Shown here one piece after another: positions 9,401-23,000 of a DNA stretch of 64,000 nt. How positions within the stretch are numbered: the first letter of the stretch is position 1; each line of letters opens with the position of its first letter. The notes below the pieces were generated by a model that had not been told where the DNA came from, made no database searches, and worked only from the letters and a program-made list of their open reading frames with translations. Where the stretch lies: NCBI GenBank assembly GCA_039621445.1, contig CP154954.1, forward strand, positions 51,315,847 through 51,379,846, written 5' to 3'. Source of the stretch: Euglena gracilis. Lineage: Eukaryota > Euglenida > Euglenophyceae > Euglenales. Position numbers and translations under genes: made by a program.

Positions 9401-12400
9401 ATTCGATCCCAGGATCGGCCGTTGGCCGTCCCTCAGGCCAAAAGGCGGTCCTTTAAGAGTCGATCCTTGAAAGAAAAAAAACCTTCCCATCCCTTATGGA
9501 CCGCCCTGGTCTGCTCGTCAGAGAATTTCTTAAGAACCCCCAGGGGGTCTAGCCAGCCGGGTGGGGGGGGGGGGAGGGCTGGCTGGATCCCCTGGAGGGG
9601 GGGGCAGGTGTTTTTTTTTTTTTGGCGCCTGAAAAGCGTTAAAAACCCGTGAAAAACTTGAATTTTGAGCAAAATGAAGTCGCAAGGTCTCGGCAGAAAC
9701 CAAGCCAACTCCGGGGGGAAAATAATTTCTGGCGTCGCTGGAACATTGTCTACCCACCAAAAAAACTCACTTGATTTTCAACCTGGACCGACGTCGTACC
9801 CGTGGTTCGATACCCAGATGACTTTTTAACTGCCCTTGGAAGTAGACATCTTAAAAATAATAAAAATTCTTAAATGCCTTAAAAACCTTGAAAATTTTGA
9901 AAATTTCACCTTAAAAAATAATGCCTGGTCCGGGGGGGAGTCCTACCCCCCCTGGAAGGCCGCCGGGCAGGGGGTATTTTTCTTAACGCTGCCTTAGCTT
10001 CAAGGCACCTGAAAAAACCATTAAAAAACATGTGAAAATTTTTTCGCCGAAAATGCATTAAAAAAAAACCTTGAAAACATTAAAAGACCTCAAAAAAAAA
10101 TCATTCTGGGAAGTTGAGGGGTAATAAGTTTTCGCAGGCGGGCGAAGATGGTATGGTCCCGACCTCCCCCCAGGGATGGTGGTTGGGGGGGTCCGGACCC
10201 CCCCATCGAAGTGACCCCCCCAGGGGTTGGTAAGGAATTGTATGGTCCGCCCCCCAGGTTTTCCATACGTCCCTGCCCCCCCATCAAGCCCTGGGCGCCA
10301 GAATGGGTTTCCACCCACAACACAGCACCCCCCGCCCCATCCCCAGTGCCCCTCCCCCAAGCGCCAAAAATTTTTGGGGAAAAAGGACAAAAATGGACCA
10401 AATGGCCCTTTTTGATGGTTTTTGGTTTTTTTTCACCTCCAATTTTGGCCCCAGAAAACCCTGCTGGTTTTGGCTCTTTGCCTTTGGGGGGGGGTATCAG
10501 CTAGGCCCAGCCCGGCAGCAGGGGTATTACATTTTAAGGCGTAAATTTTTGAAGAAAATTTCGGATTTTTCAGGCGTTCTTTAAGGTTTGTTATTTTTAA
10601 GGCGTTTTCAAAACTTCAAGGCGTTTGTTTTCAAAGGGAAATCCAAGGGCCATCCAAGCATCAAACGGGGGTCCAAAAATTTAAAAAAAAATCAAAAAAA
10701 CACATTCTTTCGGATGGACAATGTTCCAGCGATGTCAGAAATCATTCTTTCTCCGAAGTTGGCTTGTTTTTGTCGAGATATTGCTAGCTGGAAAAAAGAT
10801 GCTGGGCAAGCGGGACCCCCCAGGGGTAGGGGGCTCAAGAAATTACATCGCGCTCATGCTCATGTGCAAGCACAGCCAGGGGGAAGGGGCCCATGTGGAG
10901 GGGGGGAGAATGTGCAACAAGCCTGCTCAAAATATGCAAAAAAATGCAAAAAAAATCAAAAAGTGGAAAAATGCAAAAAAAGGTTGTGTACAATTCCTTT
11001 AGGAGCTCCCCGGGGCTGTACACTTTTCCACTGGAGAGGACTTGGAAAATTTTCACCTGCTCCAAAAGTGCAACATTTAAAGAAAATCTGATGCAGCCGT
11101 GTGAAGTGAAAGTTGGTTCACCTGGTGCATACACTTATATTTCATTATGCAACTGCTGCTTATGTGAAATCGGTCCAAAAGCGTCAGGTATGCAGCCTCC
11201 TGTTGTCTGAAAGTGAAGCAATTTGTTTGTGCAAATGCCTGGAAAGGAAAAATATGCAAAAAATGCGACTTTTCACAAATTTTTTATTTATGCAAAAAAA
11301 AATGCAAATTATGCAAAAAAAGTAAAATTTTCAAGGTTTTTGATTATGCCAAACAATGCAAATTATGCAACTTGCATATTTCACCACCTGGTGGAGGGCA
11401 GGCATACGCTCTGGGCGTGGGCCTGCTTCAGCTCCTCCCGCAGCTCCAGCGCCTCAGCCTCCGCCCGCCGCAGCTGCTCCGCCAGCAACGCTGCCGCAGG
11501 CTCCGCCGTTGCAGGTTCCCTGTGGGGGGGTCTTCAGACGCTGCTCCGTCGTCAAAATCAGGTTTCCATTAACAGCAACTTTGCGCGAGCCCGCAGCCAA
11601 TCCGTGGCATGCGCGAGACAGTGATGCGTGCGATGCCGCAGGCAGACACCTGTCACTCCTCGCTTCCTGCCGCAGCCGCTGAGCCTCCTGCAGACATCGA
11701 AAGTCCACACGGCGATGGGGTGGGTGGGGGGCCCTGCCAGTGCACCGCACCGCCCCCTCGAGACGGCGGCGACGGCAGAGCGGCGGCGTGCGGTGGGCCA
11801 CGCCTGCTGGTGGCTCCGGGCCAGCCGCTGCCGCTCCTCCCGCAGCAGCAGCGTCTCCGTCTCCGCCTCCGCGACGCGCTGCAGCAGCTGGGCGGTCGCC
11901 TGGCGCATCTCCTCCGCCGCCGCTGCGGAGCGAAGGGCAGTGGGGGCGGCGGAGGAGACAAAAGCCTTTCGGGGTACGTTCCCCCCCCCAGGTCACCACA
12001 GGACAAATATGGTTGCAGTCTCCCGTTCTTGCGGCCTAAACTGTGGCGGCTGCATTGAAGATGAACAGGACTTCATTTTGTGTGAACAGTTGTTGCAGAT
12101 GTTGTTGCGCATGCAGAAAATTCGCATGATTGTGGGTTTCCAATTTGTGGACAGAAATGCGCCAAAACCTTCCCAGAGGTTTTGCAAGTCCACGCTGATG
12201 CTTTCAAAATTATTTGGGCAGTAATTACGGAGGCCTATCTACCCTACCTACCTACCTACCTATCTACAAACATGATTCCAAAAAAATACAGCTTACAGCT
12301 TGTAATTGCAATGTGTAAGCTTGCAGCGGAGGATATGCAACAAGGCTCCTCAAAATATACAGTGCAAAAAAATGCAAAGAAAGTGCAAAGAAAGTGCAAA

Positions 12401-15400
12401 AAAAAAGCAAAAATTGCAAGTTGTATATAAATTCCTTTTGCCTGGGGACAGTTTTCCACTGGAGAGGACTTCGAAAAATCTCACCTGCTCCAAAAATGCA
12501 ACATTAAAGAAAAATGTGATGCAAACTTGTGAAGTGATATGGTTGGTTCACAGTTGCATCCACTTCCTGCTTTTGTGAAAAATTGGTTTGCAACCTCCAG
12601 TTGTCTGCTAGTGGACCAATTTATCTGTGCAAATGCCCGAATGGAATCGGAAAAACAAAAAATGCAAAAAAATGCAAAAAAATGCGACTTTTCACAAAAT
12701 TATCATCATGCAAAAAAATGAAAATTACGCTAAAAAGTGCAAATTTTCATGGTTTTTGATTATGCAAAAAGATGACATTATGCAACTTGCATAATTCCCC
12801 CTCCCCTGCAGCTTGTCGAAAAATGACTTTGAACAAAAAAAATCGATTTTTTGACCCAGAATTGCCCTGGCCAGCTCTTTTGCGACCCATTCTGCCCGTT
12901 TTTGGCCCATTTTTGAACCCTCAAAAGCCAAAAATCCACCACTGTGCAACCGCTCGAATCCGTTCATGTCCAACCTTCAGGGAAAGGTGGGGTTTGGGAC
13001 TGGAAAAAGCCTGCTGGCTGCCCGGACCCCCCCCCCCCCGGGAGGATGGGTTAGGGCAATGCCCTGTCCCAGGATCCCCGTGGAGGACCCTCAACTGATG
13101 TAATCCATAAATGTGAGGCAGGAACCTGTCAGCTCCGCATTCTTCACCAACAGCTCTTGCAACTGAGACTGCAGCAAATCTCTCTCGCGAGTGACCTCCT
13201 GCAAGGCCCCTGGCAACTGGCGTGCAACCTGACGAACCAGAGGCAGGGGCAAGGCTGCAAGGGCTCCCCGAAACTGCATTGGTGACATTGGTGGGGAGGA
13301 GTCGACGACCCCCTCCCAATCCTGGTGGTGGGGGGGGGCGACCACCCCTCTTTTTGCCGTACTTCAGCAGCTCCGATTTTTAGTTCAAAATCTTCCTTCG
13401 GCGCCAAAGGATTTTTTTCCTGTGAACTGCCATCGTGGGGGGGGGGGGGGGTCGACTACCCCCCCCCCCACCTCCCGGGCAAGCACCTATGACAGATTCC
13501 AAATTCTAGCCCGCGGTCGGCTGCGGTCGGCCGCGGTCGGCTGCGGTCGGCTGCGGTCGGCTGCGGTCGGCTGCGGTCAGCAGTGGTCGGCAAAATAGTT
13601 GGGAAAATTGCGATTTTGAAAATATTCCAATTTTAACCTCTCGCGGAAACTGGTGAAAATTATTCCGAAATTGTGACGAAAAATTTTCGGCAAAGAGGCA
13701 ACTCGATTTTTTTAAAAAAAAAATAGTTAAAATGGTCTCCTGGGTGTCTTTTTTGTGGTTTTTACCATATTTTTTTACCACAAAACACATCCCAAGCTTT
13801 TCCGTATGTCATACCCCTGTCTCTTTGTGGATGATATTTGACCACCCCTGAACGTGGCTGGCTGGTCCAAAGGACGTAAAAAGGGTTCAGGAGGGAGATG
13901 ACAGGTAAATAAACATGGGAAAAATTGGGTAATTACCCATCATTTTTGTACCCGTCATTTTTGTCCAGAGCCCCAATTTCATCCTATCTGCAAACGGTGT
14001 AACCCTGACCTTAATCCTTATCCGAACGATAAGTGTAACCAAAACACATAACATAACAGATATCACCAAAAAATGCTGACGAAACCCCAAATCAAAGTGG
14101 ACTCCCTCGTTAAATCACTGACCCCGGGGGGTTCAGCTGCAAATGAATTTTTTTTCAACCAAATTGTCTGGGATTGCTCTTCTCTCCGGGTTGCAGCTCC
14201 ATGTATCTGTGTATCTGTGACGGGGGGGGAGGGGGCTCATCCAGCATCTTTTCAGCCGGTTAGCTGGACCTCCAGGCCCCAAAAAAATTCATATTAAAAT
14301 GTCTCTTGCTCAAGCTCTTGCTCTTGCACTCCCTCAGTTCCTCTGAAGTGAATTGTAAAAAGTTATCGTCGTATGAGGTTGCAGTTGGTTTACTGCCTAC
14401 GTTATATTTTCTGAACACTGTATGAGTGGTTCGATGCCGTAGTTGTTTCTATTGTGTTTCCTTGTTTGTAACTTGTAACTTTTTTGTAACTTGTAACTTT
14501 CTGTTTAACATAGTGTTCCATCCAGAAAAAACATTGCAAACCTGACAATGAACGGCTTCCTCAAGTGAAGAAAGGAAGGCCTCGCGCTGCGAGCTGTGAT
14601 GGAACAAAAGGACTTTGCCCATCCTGTCACAGTGAAATGCAGGAAACTGACATGCGAAATGGTTCCAGTTGAGAATCTATGCAATTGCTCCCCTTTGACA
14701 ACTTCATGTCCCAGCTATGTTGCTCGGCAGAATCTATGGTATCCGCATCTTTCTTCGCCTGCTAAGCTTGCCTGATGAAAAAAGGTGTTTGGTTCCAGCA
14801 GGGCGGTCCCCAAGGGAATTAAAAAAAACTCTGCTGTCCCAGCACATTCAATGCGGAATACACAAGGAACAACGGCCGAAAGAACGACATATTTTGGCGA
14901 GAACAGACGGACATCAGGGGGCAACAGAAATTTGTGGCATCGCCAAACCAGCCAAGCCTCAAAACATGAGTTCATTGCCTTTTTAATTTTTAACCCTGTT
15001 CGAGTCCAAGTTCGGCCCTCATCGGCCCTTGGTCAGCCCTGGGACTGGGGGGCGGTCCTTAAGGGGCGGTCCTTGACGAAAATCCTGTCTCTTATGGACG
15101 GCTCTGGATTGGAGTGTGGACATTCAAAATCTTCCAAGGCAGCATTTCGCATTGAGAAGGGAATAAAAGGAAAGTTGGAGGAAATTGCAGCTAGCACCAC
15201 TGCGAAAGGGAGAAACACACAGGTCAAATCCGTCGCCGCCATTTGGTGTGCCAGGTTGTGGCTGTGCCTGAGACACAGAGAGCATTCAAATAGGGTCGCA
15301 TTGCGAGAGTAGAATGGAAGTGCACAAACCGCTGTAGTACCCTCTTCCCCCGTCTGAGGCTCCTCTGTTTTGCACGCTGGCTCCTTTTTCTTCTATCCCT

Positions 15401-17044
15401 GTCGATTAACAGAAGGGTATTGCATCCTTGCACACACAACCTTCCAATCACACTTTCATTTAGTGCACCGCGGCGAAGCTTGCCGCGGCGCAAAAAAATT
15501 TTCTGCGGCGCACAATCGAACATTATATATACATCTTTATACATATATATGGCAGCTCCCAACTATACAACCGATGGGTCGTATAGCCGGGAGCGGGGGG
15601 GGGGGGGGGGTATGGTGGGACCCGGGTCCGACCTTCGGAGAAAGTTGGGGTTATAAATTGGGATAGGGTCCGGGTTCCGGCCGATGGGCCGTAGGACACC
15701 CATTTTTGGGAAAGTTAGGGAGAATTTAGGCCGCATTCCGGACAAATTCGGGCCGAATTTAGGCCGAATTCGGGGACTTTTAGGCAAACATGCGTTTTCA
15801 AAAATCTTCCGAAAGGGGGACCTAACCTTCCGTCCTAACTTGGTCCCTAAAAGTGGCCGATTTTCGGCGCGCCGATCCGAACCCTAACCCTATTCCTAAA
15901 ATTAAGCGGGAACCCTCCCCGGATCCGCCGCCGGTGGCCCGGAAACCGCGCGGTTCCCCGGCGCCGCGGGACCGAAAAGTCCAAAAGTGGGACCCGGGTC
16001 CCACCATACGTCCCCCCACCCCTGCTCCCAACTATACGACCCAAGGAGCTGTATAGTTAGGAGCTGCCATATATATACATATATATGTATGTAATATATA
16101 TATATATATATATTTGGCAGCCATAATTTACAGGGCCCCCCCCGGGGGCCCTTGTAATGTGTCCGGGGGGGGGGGGGGGGCATTTTTTTTGCGTTAATGA
16201 TGGAATAGGGTTAGGTGCGCGACTTAGGCTTAGGGTTAGGCCTGACTTGTAGACCGAGCAGCCGTCTTTAAGTTAGGCCTAACCCTAACCCCAAGTCGCG
16301 CACCTAACCCTATTCCATCATTAACGCAAAAAAAAACTATTTTGACCCCCTGGATAATCTACATGGCCCCCCCGGGGGGGCCATGTAGATTATGGCTGCC
16401 ATATATATACATATATGTATATATATATATATATATATATGTATATGTATATGTATATGTATATATATGTATGGCAGCAAGCTACTACTTGGCCCCCCGG
16501 GGGAGGTCCAAATGGTAGCTCCAGGGGGTCAAAAAGTTTTTTGCGTTAATGATGGAATAGAGTTAGGTGCGTGATTTAGGGTTAGGGTTAGGCCTAACTT
16601 ATAGATGGGTGTTAGGTGTACAAGTTAGGCCTAACCCTGACCCTAAGTCGCGCACCTAACCCTATTCCATCATTGACGCAAAAAAAAATTTACTGCCCCC
16701 TGGAGCTACCACTTGGACCTCCCCAGGGGGGCCCAAGTAGTAGCTTGCTGCCATATGTATATCGCCATCCTCCAACTAAATGGCCCCCCGGGGGGGCCGG
16801 ATAGTTGGATCAGGGATCAAAAAAAAATTGCGTTATTGATGGAATAGGGTTAGTGTTAAGAGTTAGAGTTTGGGTTAGGCCTAACTTAGGGTAACTTAGG
16901 GATTAGGGTTAGGTGCGCAAGTTAGGCCTGAAGTTAGTTATAATCCATCAATGACGCAAAAAAAATTGACCCCCTGATCCAACTATCCGCCCCCCCCCGG
17001 GGGGGGGCATTTAGTTGGAGGCTGCCATATATATACATATATAC

Positions 17045-17075
<31 letters not shown>

Positions 17076-20000
17076 TGTATGTATGTATGTATGTATGTAT
17101 GTATGTATGTATGTATGTATGTATGTATGTATGTATGTATGTAGGTAGGTAGGTAGGTAGGTAGGTAGGTAGGTAGGTAGGTAGGTAGGTAGGTAGGTAG
17201 GTAGGTAGGTAGGTAGGTAGGTAGGTAGGTAGGTAGGTAGGTAGGTAGGTAGGTAGGTAGGTAGGTAGGTAGGTAGGTAGGTAGGTAGGTAGGTAGGTAG
17301 GTATGTATGTATTTGAGAAACAACCATACCCGGTGGCCTTCCCGCACCACCGGGATGGCGCCGGTCCGTCCGGAGCCCCCCTGTCCTGTTTAATGGAAAC
17401 CGGACGGCAGGGTCGGGGGGCGCATAACCGGCTGGTGGGTGCCTCCTTCACCACTGACTCAGGGACGGCAAATCCCTGGGCATACCAAAGGTTCAGCCCA
17501 GTGGCCCTGTGTCTTTGGGTCACTCCGCCTGGCACTGAAACACGTTCAGTAGGTTTTCAGGGTGCCTCCCTCCAGCGGGCCCTTACTCACCACAAGGCCG
17601 GGCGGAGCCCCACACCGCCAGGTCACAGCATCGCCTTGGCATGCTAACAGCGGTTACTCTAGTCCCAGGCACCCGAGACCTAGAACAGCACAGGGGAGGA
17701 GCCTCCCTTCCTTTGCCCCTGTCCATTCCAGGTCCCCTTCCACGCTGAGGGACGACGACTCATGTCCCACGAACAGCGCAGGCGTCTGCGCGCGAGAGGG
17801 CCTGCTCTCCCCGTGGACTCGACGAGCAGGGGCCCGTGCAGCAAGGCGTCTACACATGCCAGGGGCTGCACGGGGAGGAAACGGAGGGGACTGCTCGAGC
17901 CGAGGTCCGTTCCTCAAGGTATATACCGTAAGGTGGCCACACAAGCAAGGGGCCGGGCCTTAGGTAATGTATTTGAAATGTATATGTAATGTATTTGTAT
18001 GTATGTATGTATGTATGTGTGTATGTATGTATGTATGTATGTATGTATGTATGTATGTATGTATGTATGTATGTATGTATGTATGTATGTATGTATGTAT
18101 GTATGTATGTATGTATGTATGTATGTATGTATGTATGTATGTATGTATGTATGTAGGTATGTATGTATGTATGTATGTATGTATGTATGTATGTATGTCT
18201 GTATGTATGTATGTATGTATGTTATGTATGTGTGTATGTATGTATGTATGTATGTATGTCTGTATGTCTGTATGTATGTATGTATGTATGTCTGTATGTA
18301 TGTATGTATGTATGTATGTATGTATGTATGTATGTATGTATGTATGTATGTATGTATGTATGTATGTATGTATGTATGTATGTATGTATGTATGTATGTA
18401 TGTATGTATGTATGTATGTATGTATGTATGTCTGTATGTATGTAGGTATGTATGTATGTATGTATGTATGTATGTATGTATGTATGTATGTATGTATGTA
18501 TGTATGTATGTATGTATGTCTGTATGTATGTATGTATGTATGTCTGTATGTATGTATGTATGTATGTATGTCTATGTATGTATGTATGTATGTATGTATG
18601 TATGTATGTATGTATGTATGTATGTATGTATGTATGTATGTACGTACGTACGTACGTACGTACGTACGTACGTATGTATGTATGTATGTATGTATGTATG
18701 TATGTATGTATGTATGTATGTATGTATGTATACACACACATACACACACATACATACATACACACATACACATTACTATATATGGCTATATGTATGTGTG
18801 TGTGTGTATATATATATATATATGTATATGTATATGTATGCATATATGTATATATACATATACACACACATATATATGGCAGCTCCCAACTATATGGCCC
18901 CCCATAGCCATATAGGCCCTGCCGCGGCGCACCAACAACGCACCCACAGCGCACCAATGACGTTCCCGCAGAACATGCTTTTTTTTGTGTCGCGGCATGG
19001 ACAGGGGATCATTGGGATGGCTATGCCGCGGTGCACGCGGCGCGGCCGCGGCGCACAGAAAGAAATCTTCCGCGGCGCACACAGTCACAACTTTTCCAGT
19101 GCCGCGGCACACACGGCGCAGAAGAAAAATCTTCTGCGGCGCACTAAATGAAAGTATGCCTCCCACCCACTGCCGTAGCAAAGACTGGAGGTCCTTGTTG
19201 CTCTGCTGCAGTTATGCCACTGCTGCTGCATCTATGCTGCTGCTGACCCCCGCACTGCTACTGCTGCAAGTCCCACTCTGCTGCAGCTCGAGACCTCCGA
19301 TGGCCAAAACACCATTTGGGGTCAATTCACTGAGAGAGTACAGACCAAATCTGCGCTGTCGTTTCTTCAAATCTGCACTGGGGCCAGTAAATCCAAAAAA
19401 AAAGCCAACTCGGGCGATGCCAGAAAAATGATTTCTGGGCATCGGTGGAACGTCATCTATCCAACCAACCTCAAAAAATGTTTTTTTTTACTTTTTAGAT
19501 TTGGACCAGGTGCAAAATCAAAAACGTTGGTTCGATGTCAGGATAGACCTTGGACCGCCCTGGGAAAAAGCACCTTAAAGAGCCTTCAAAAAAATGCCTA
19601 AAATTTCTCAAATTCTTGAAAAGAGTTTTTGCCTTAAAAATTGCCAAAAGAGTAATGCCTGCTTTGCACAAAAGCTCCACTCTGCCCACACACCCCCCAT
19701 CGGCTGCCTGAGCGTGGAGTTATTTGGGTCGAGCAACCTGAATCCACACACAGGCTGCAACCACCTGCAGAATGTCCCCCTGCGCCATCCTGCCCTATGG
19801 CTGAGGGGGTGCCCGAAAGCAAAGCACTGCATCACACACCTGCAGCTGCCGGAGAGCGGCGTCCCGCTCCGCGACGAGGGCGGCGCAGCGGGCCGCCCAC
19901 TGGCCCTCCCGTGCCTCCCAGCCCCCGGAAGGGTCGAGGCCCGATGCACACAGCGCCGTCAGCTCCTCCGCTGCCTTCAGCAGCTGCTCCTGTGGCCATG

Positions 20001-23000
20001 GTCAGGGGTGGCAGGTATTATCTTTTAAGGCGGCTTTAAAAATCATGCAAAAATACTTAAGACCATGCGAAAATTTGGCCAAAACGCCTTAAAGTACAAT
20101 ATAAAAAAAACCTTGAAAAAGTTTAAAGCATCATTCTGGCAGTATTTTTACCACCCAGCATAAATGAACTCGCAAAATCTAACCAAACACAAACCAACTC
20201 AAAAAAAAATTTCTGGCGTCCTTGGAAGTTGTCCATCTACCAAAACTGAGAAAATGGATTTTTTTTGGAGTTTTTGATTTTCAACCCTGTTTGACGCTCA
20301 GGACACCCGGAACAGCCCTTGGAAATGGGATTTCAAACCTGAAAACCCCTATAAAAAAAAAGGCCTTGAAAACTTCGTTTTTTCAAAATATATATATATA
20401 TATATATAATAAAAAACATCTCTGGCGGGGTGTGCAGCCCTTGGAAATGGGATTTCAAACCTGAAAAAACCTATAAAAAAAGGCCTTGAAAACTTCGTTT
20501 TTTCAAAAAAAATAATAATAAAAAAACATCCCTGGCGGGGTGTGCAGACTACCCCCTTGCAGCATTGGATCAATCATCCACATGTTTCCCAGAGGGAGCT
20601 CCCCAACAGGAAGGGAAAAGACACCGGCATCCCAGACATTCAACTAAGAATCCAGAGGGGGGAAATGGCGTTATTTTTTTTGAAATTTGTCAGCGAAAAT
20701 AGGTCGACATTGAAAAATTGGACTTCTAGCCTCCATTGGACCATTGCCCATCCACCCAAGGCATCAAAAAAAATATGCTTATTTTGTTTTAATTTTCAGC
20801 CTTGTTCGAGCTCTGGGCCATCTGTTGGCCAGCCCTTTGGCCTGAGAAAGAAAGGGCTGTACTCAAGAGGCCGTACTCAGAATGCAAAAAAAGCTTCTTC
20901 TTTTAGAACTGAGAGGGGTGCGAGTGCTTTCCCCAGCATTCACAGAATTGTGCTGTTGAGTGGCGGTGATCCCCACTAAGCCAAGATCGCTTGCAAACAA
21001 TTCTGCCCCACATGGGGTGGACCTGTGTCGAAAAATAAAAAGAAAACCCCCCTCCCAAAACGTTAAAGAAGGAAATTCTCCAAAACAATGCACCCACCCA
21101 AACGATAACCCCCTGAGGACTGGCTGCCCCCCCTCCCATACATCTCTTAGGCTAGAAATTTGGGCTGGCTAGAAATTTGGGCTGGCTAGCCCACCCCCCC
21201 CCGGGGGGGGGCTGGACCCCGGCTGGACCTGGACCGGGGCGAGCTGGACTGAAATCAGAAAAATGCCAAAAAATGACCTGCAGAACACAGTTTTGAAAAA
21301 ATGATGCATCTGAAACCCCCCAAAAATGCCCCAAACGCCCCCCAAACCCCATTTTTGGCCACTTTTGAACACAGTTTTTCAAAAATTTCGGCGCTTTGCG
21401 CCGAAAAATTTTGGGCTGGACCCCCAAAAAGGGGCTGGCTAGCTAGGGCTAGCAGCACCCCCCCCCCCGGGGGTAGGGGGCTGCTGCGGCTGGCCTGGGC
21501 CCAAATCGGGGCTGGCTGCAGCCGCCCCCCCCCCGGGGGGGTCGCAAAACCTTAAAGAGATGTATGCCCCCTCCACACTACCGTTGAAGGCAAAGGACAC
21601 AACAAGGAAAGATAACCAGAATTATTGCAAAAAAAAATGAAGTGGATCAGAAATTGCATCAAAAAGATAATAGATCGTGCAAAAAAAATCCCCAAATACC
21701 AAAAACGGGCCTGTGGTGTCCTTCTTGGTCAATTTATGCCTTTGAAGTTTTGCCCAATAATAACCCCCTGATTACCTTGGAGGGCTGCCGCGATTTTTCC
21801 CAGACTTTTTATTTATTATTGACGCTAGGAGTGTTAATTTCCTCAGCATCACTTCTTTAATGCAGATTTCTCAGTTTTATAGTTTTTTTGACAGAGAAGG
21901 TTGTTACTGTTTCCTTGCTTTTGCTTTCTTTTTGCTTTCATTACCAACGTGTTAATGGTAGACAATCCCCAATAACAAACACCCCACTTTATTATTTTAA
22001 ACAGATCATTTGGTGCAGAGTGGTTTCATTAGCAATGAGGAGGGGCAAGGGTTCGAAGCCGCGCGGGGCGCACAGCTGGGAATTGCCTGGCCAGGCCACG
22101 AGCGGATTAGTGCCCCAATGATAATGCACAGAACTCTTGGACCGGTGCCTCCGTCGGGGGTTTGCATGATGCGGCTTTGCCCATCACTACGTGGAAAAGA
22201 GGGTCTCTTACCAGGGGAAAGTTGTTGACTTTGGGGCAGCTCCAGGGTTATCATTCTTATTGGATTTGTTCTGCATCAAGATGATTCCTTCTGGGGGTTG
22301 ACGTGGGTGCGGTTATCCAGATGCTCACTCCATTGCCCCCCACAAGAGAGTTTGTCCGGCTGACAAGCTCTGACCCCAGACCCCCAGGTTCAGCCAGCTG
22401 AAGGGTGGTTGGATGCCCATTGTTTTGCCTTGGAAGGTGCCAATGGATCCCAATCGAAACGGGCCACACAGCTCCACAGCTGGACCTCCAAATTGGTGGT
22501 GTTTTCTTTTGGAACGATCGCTTTGCCTTGCTTCCCCCTCATGGTTTCATATCTCCTGAGGTCTATCCTGAAACACCCTGAAACAGAAGCCCTGTCTGGG
22601 GTGGGGGCAGCCAGCACCGTTTCCCCCAACCGCTCTGTATGTTTAGGCACCAGTCGCGCTGGGACGACCTGCAGTTGCTGCTTCTCTGCGCGCAGGGAGC
22701 CGAGCTGGCCCTGGAACTGGGCGGCCTCGCGAGTCAAGGTGGCCACCGCCTCCGCCAGGGCCTCCGCCTCGGCATGGGAGGCCTGGGGATGGACAGTGTG
22801 CAGCGTGTGCAAAACGGGGACATGGAAACCTTCCGGGATTTCAAAGATTGTTGGACATCGCGGCCCAAATAATCTTCACAATTGCCAAGCCGTTGGGATT
22901 GCCCGACGGGTGGCTGTTGACGGAATTTTGAGCAACTTGTTCGAAGCTTCGTTGCTGCTTTTTCGAGCAACTCTTTCAAAGCTGCACGAGTCTCTCCGTG

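Larger units (their letters stand above)
15452..19155. repeat. Composite region bounded by inverted ACTTTCATTTAGTGC
   Basis: Left end CTTTCATTTAGTGCACCGC and right end GCGGCGCACTAAATGAAAG are inverted. Both edges iterate GCGGCGCAC around hairpins. Inside are four large palindromes, two (TATG)n blocks and a 650-bp GC-rich island. It lies wholly in the 6.6-kb intron between coiled-coil exons 8 and 9. No transposase and no clear target duplication. Confidence 0.6.

Noticed and set aside
17315-17965. 650-bp GC island as an exon cluster
   Set aside because: No heptads, no splice-phase continuity with exons 8 and 9 of the coiled-coil gene, no motif; left unclassified.
17966-19151. 390-aa frame of MYVC/THIH repeats
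   Set aside because: Translation of (TATG)n; no coding signal outside the tract.
22010-22085. tRNA-like segment with GCAGAGTGG and GGTTCGAAGCC boxes
   Set aside because: Box spacing is plausible but no acceptor or anticodon pairing and no tail; too weak to list as a gene or SINE.
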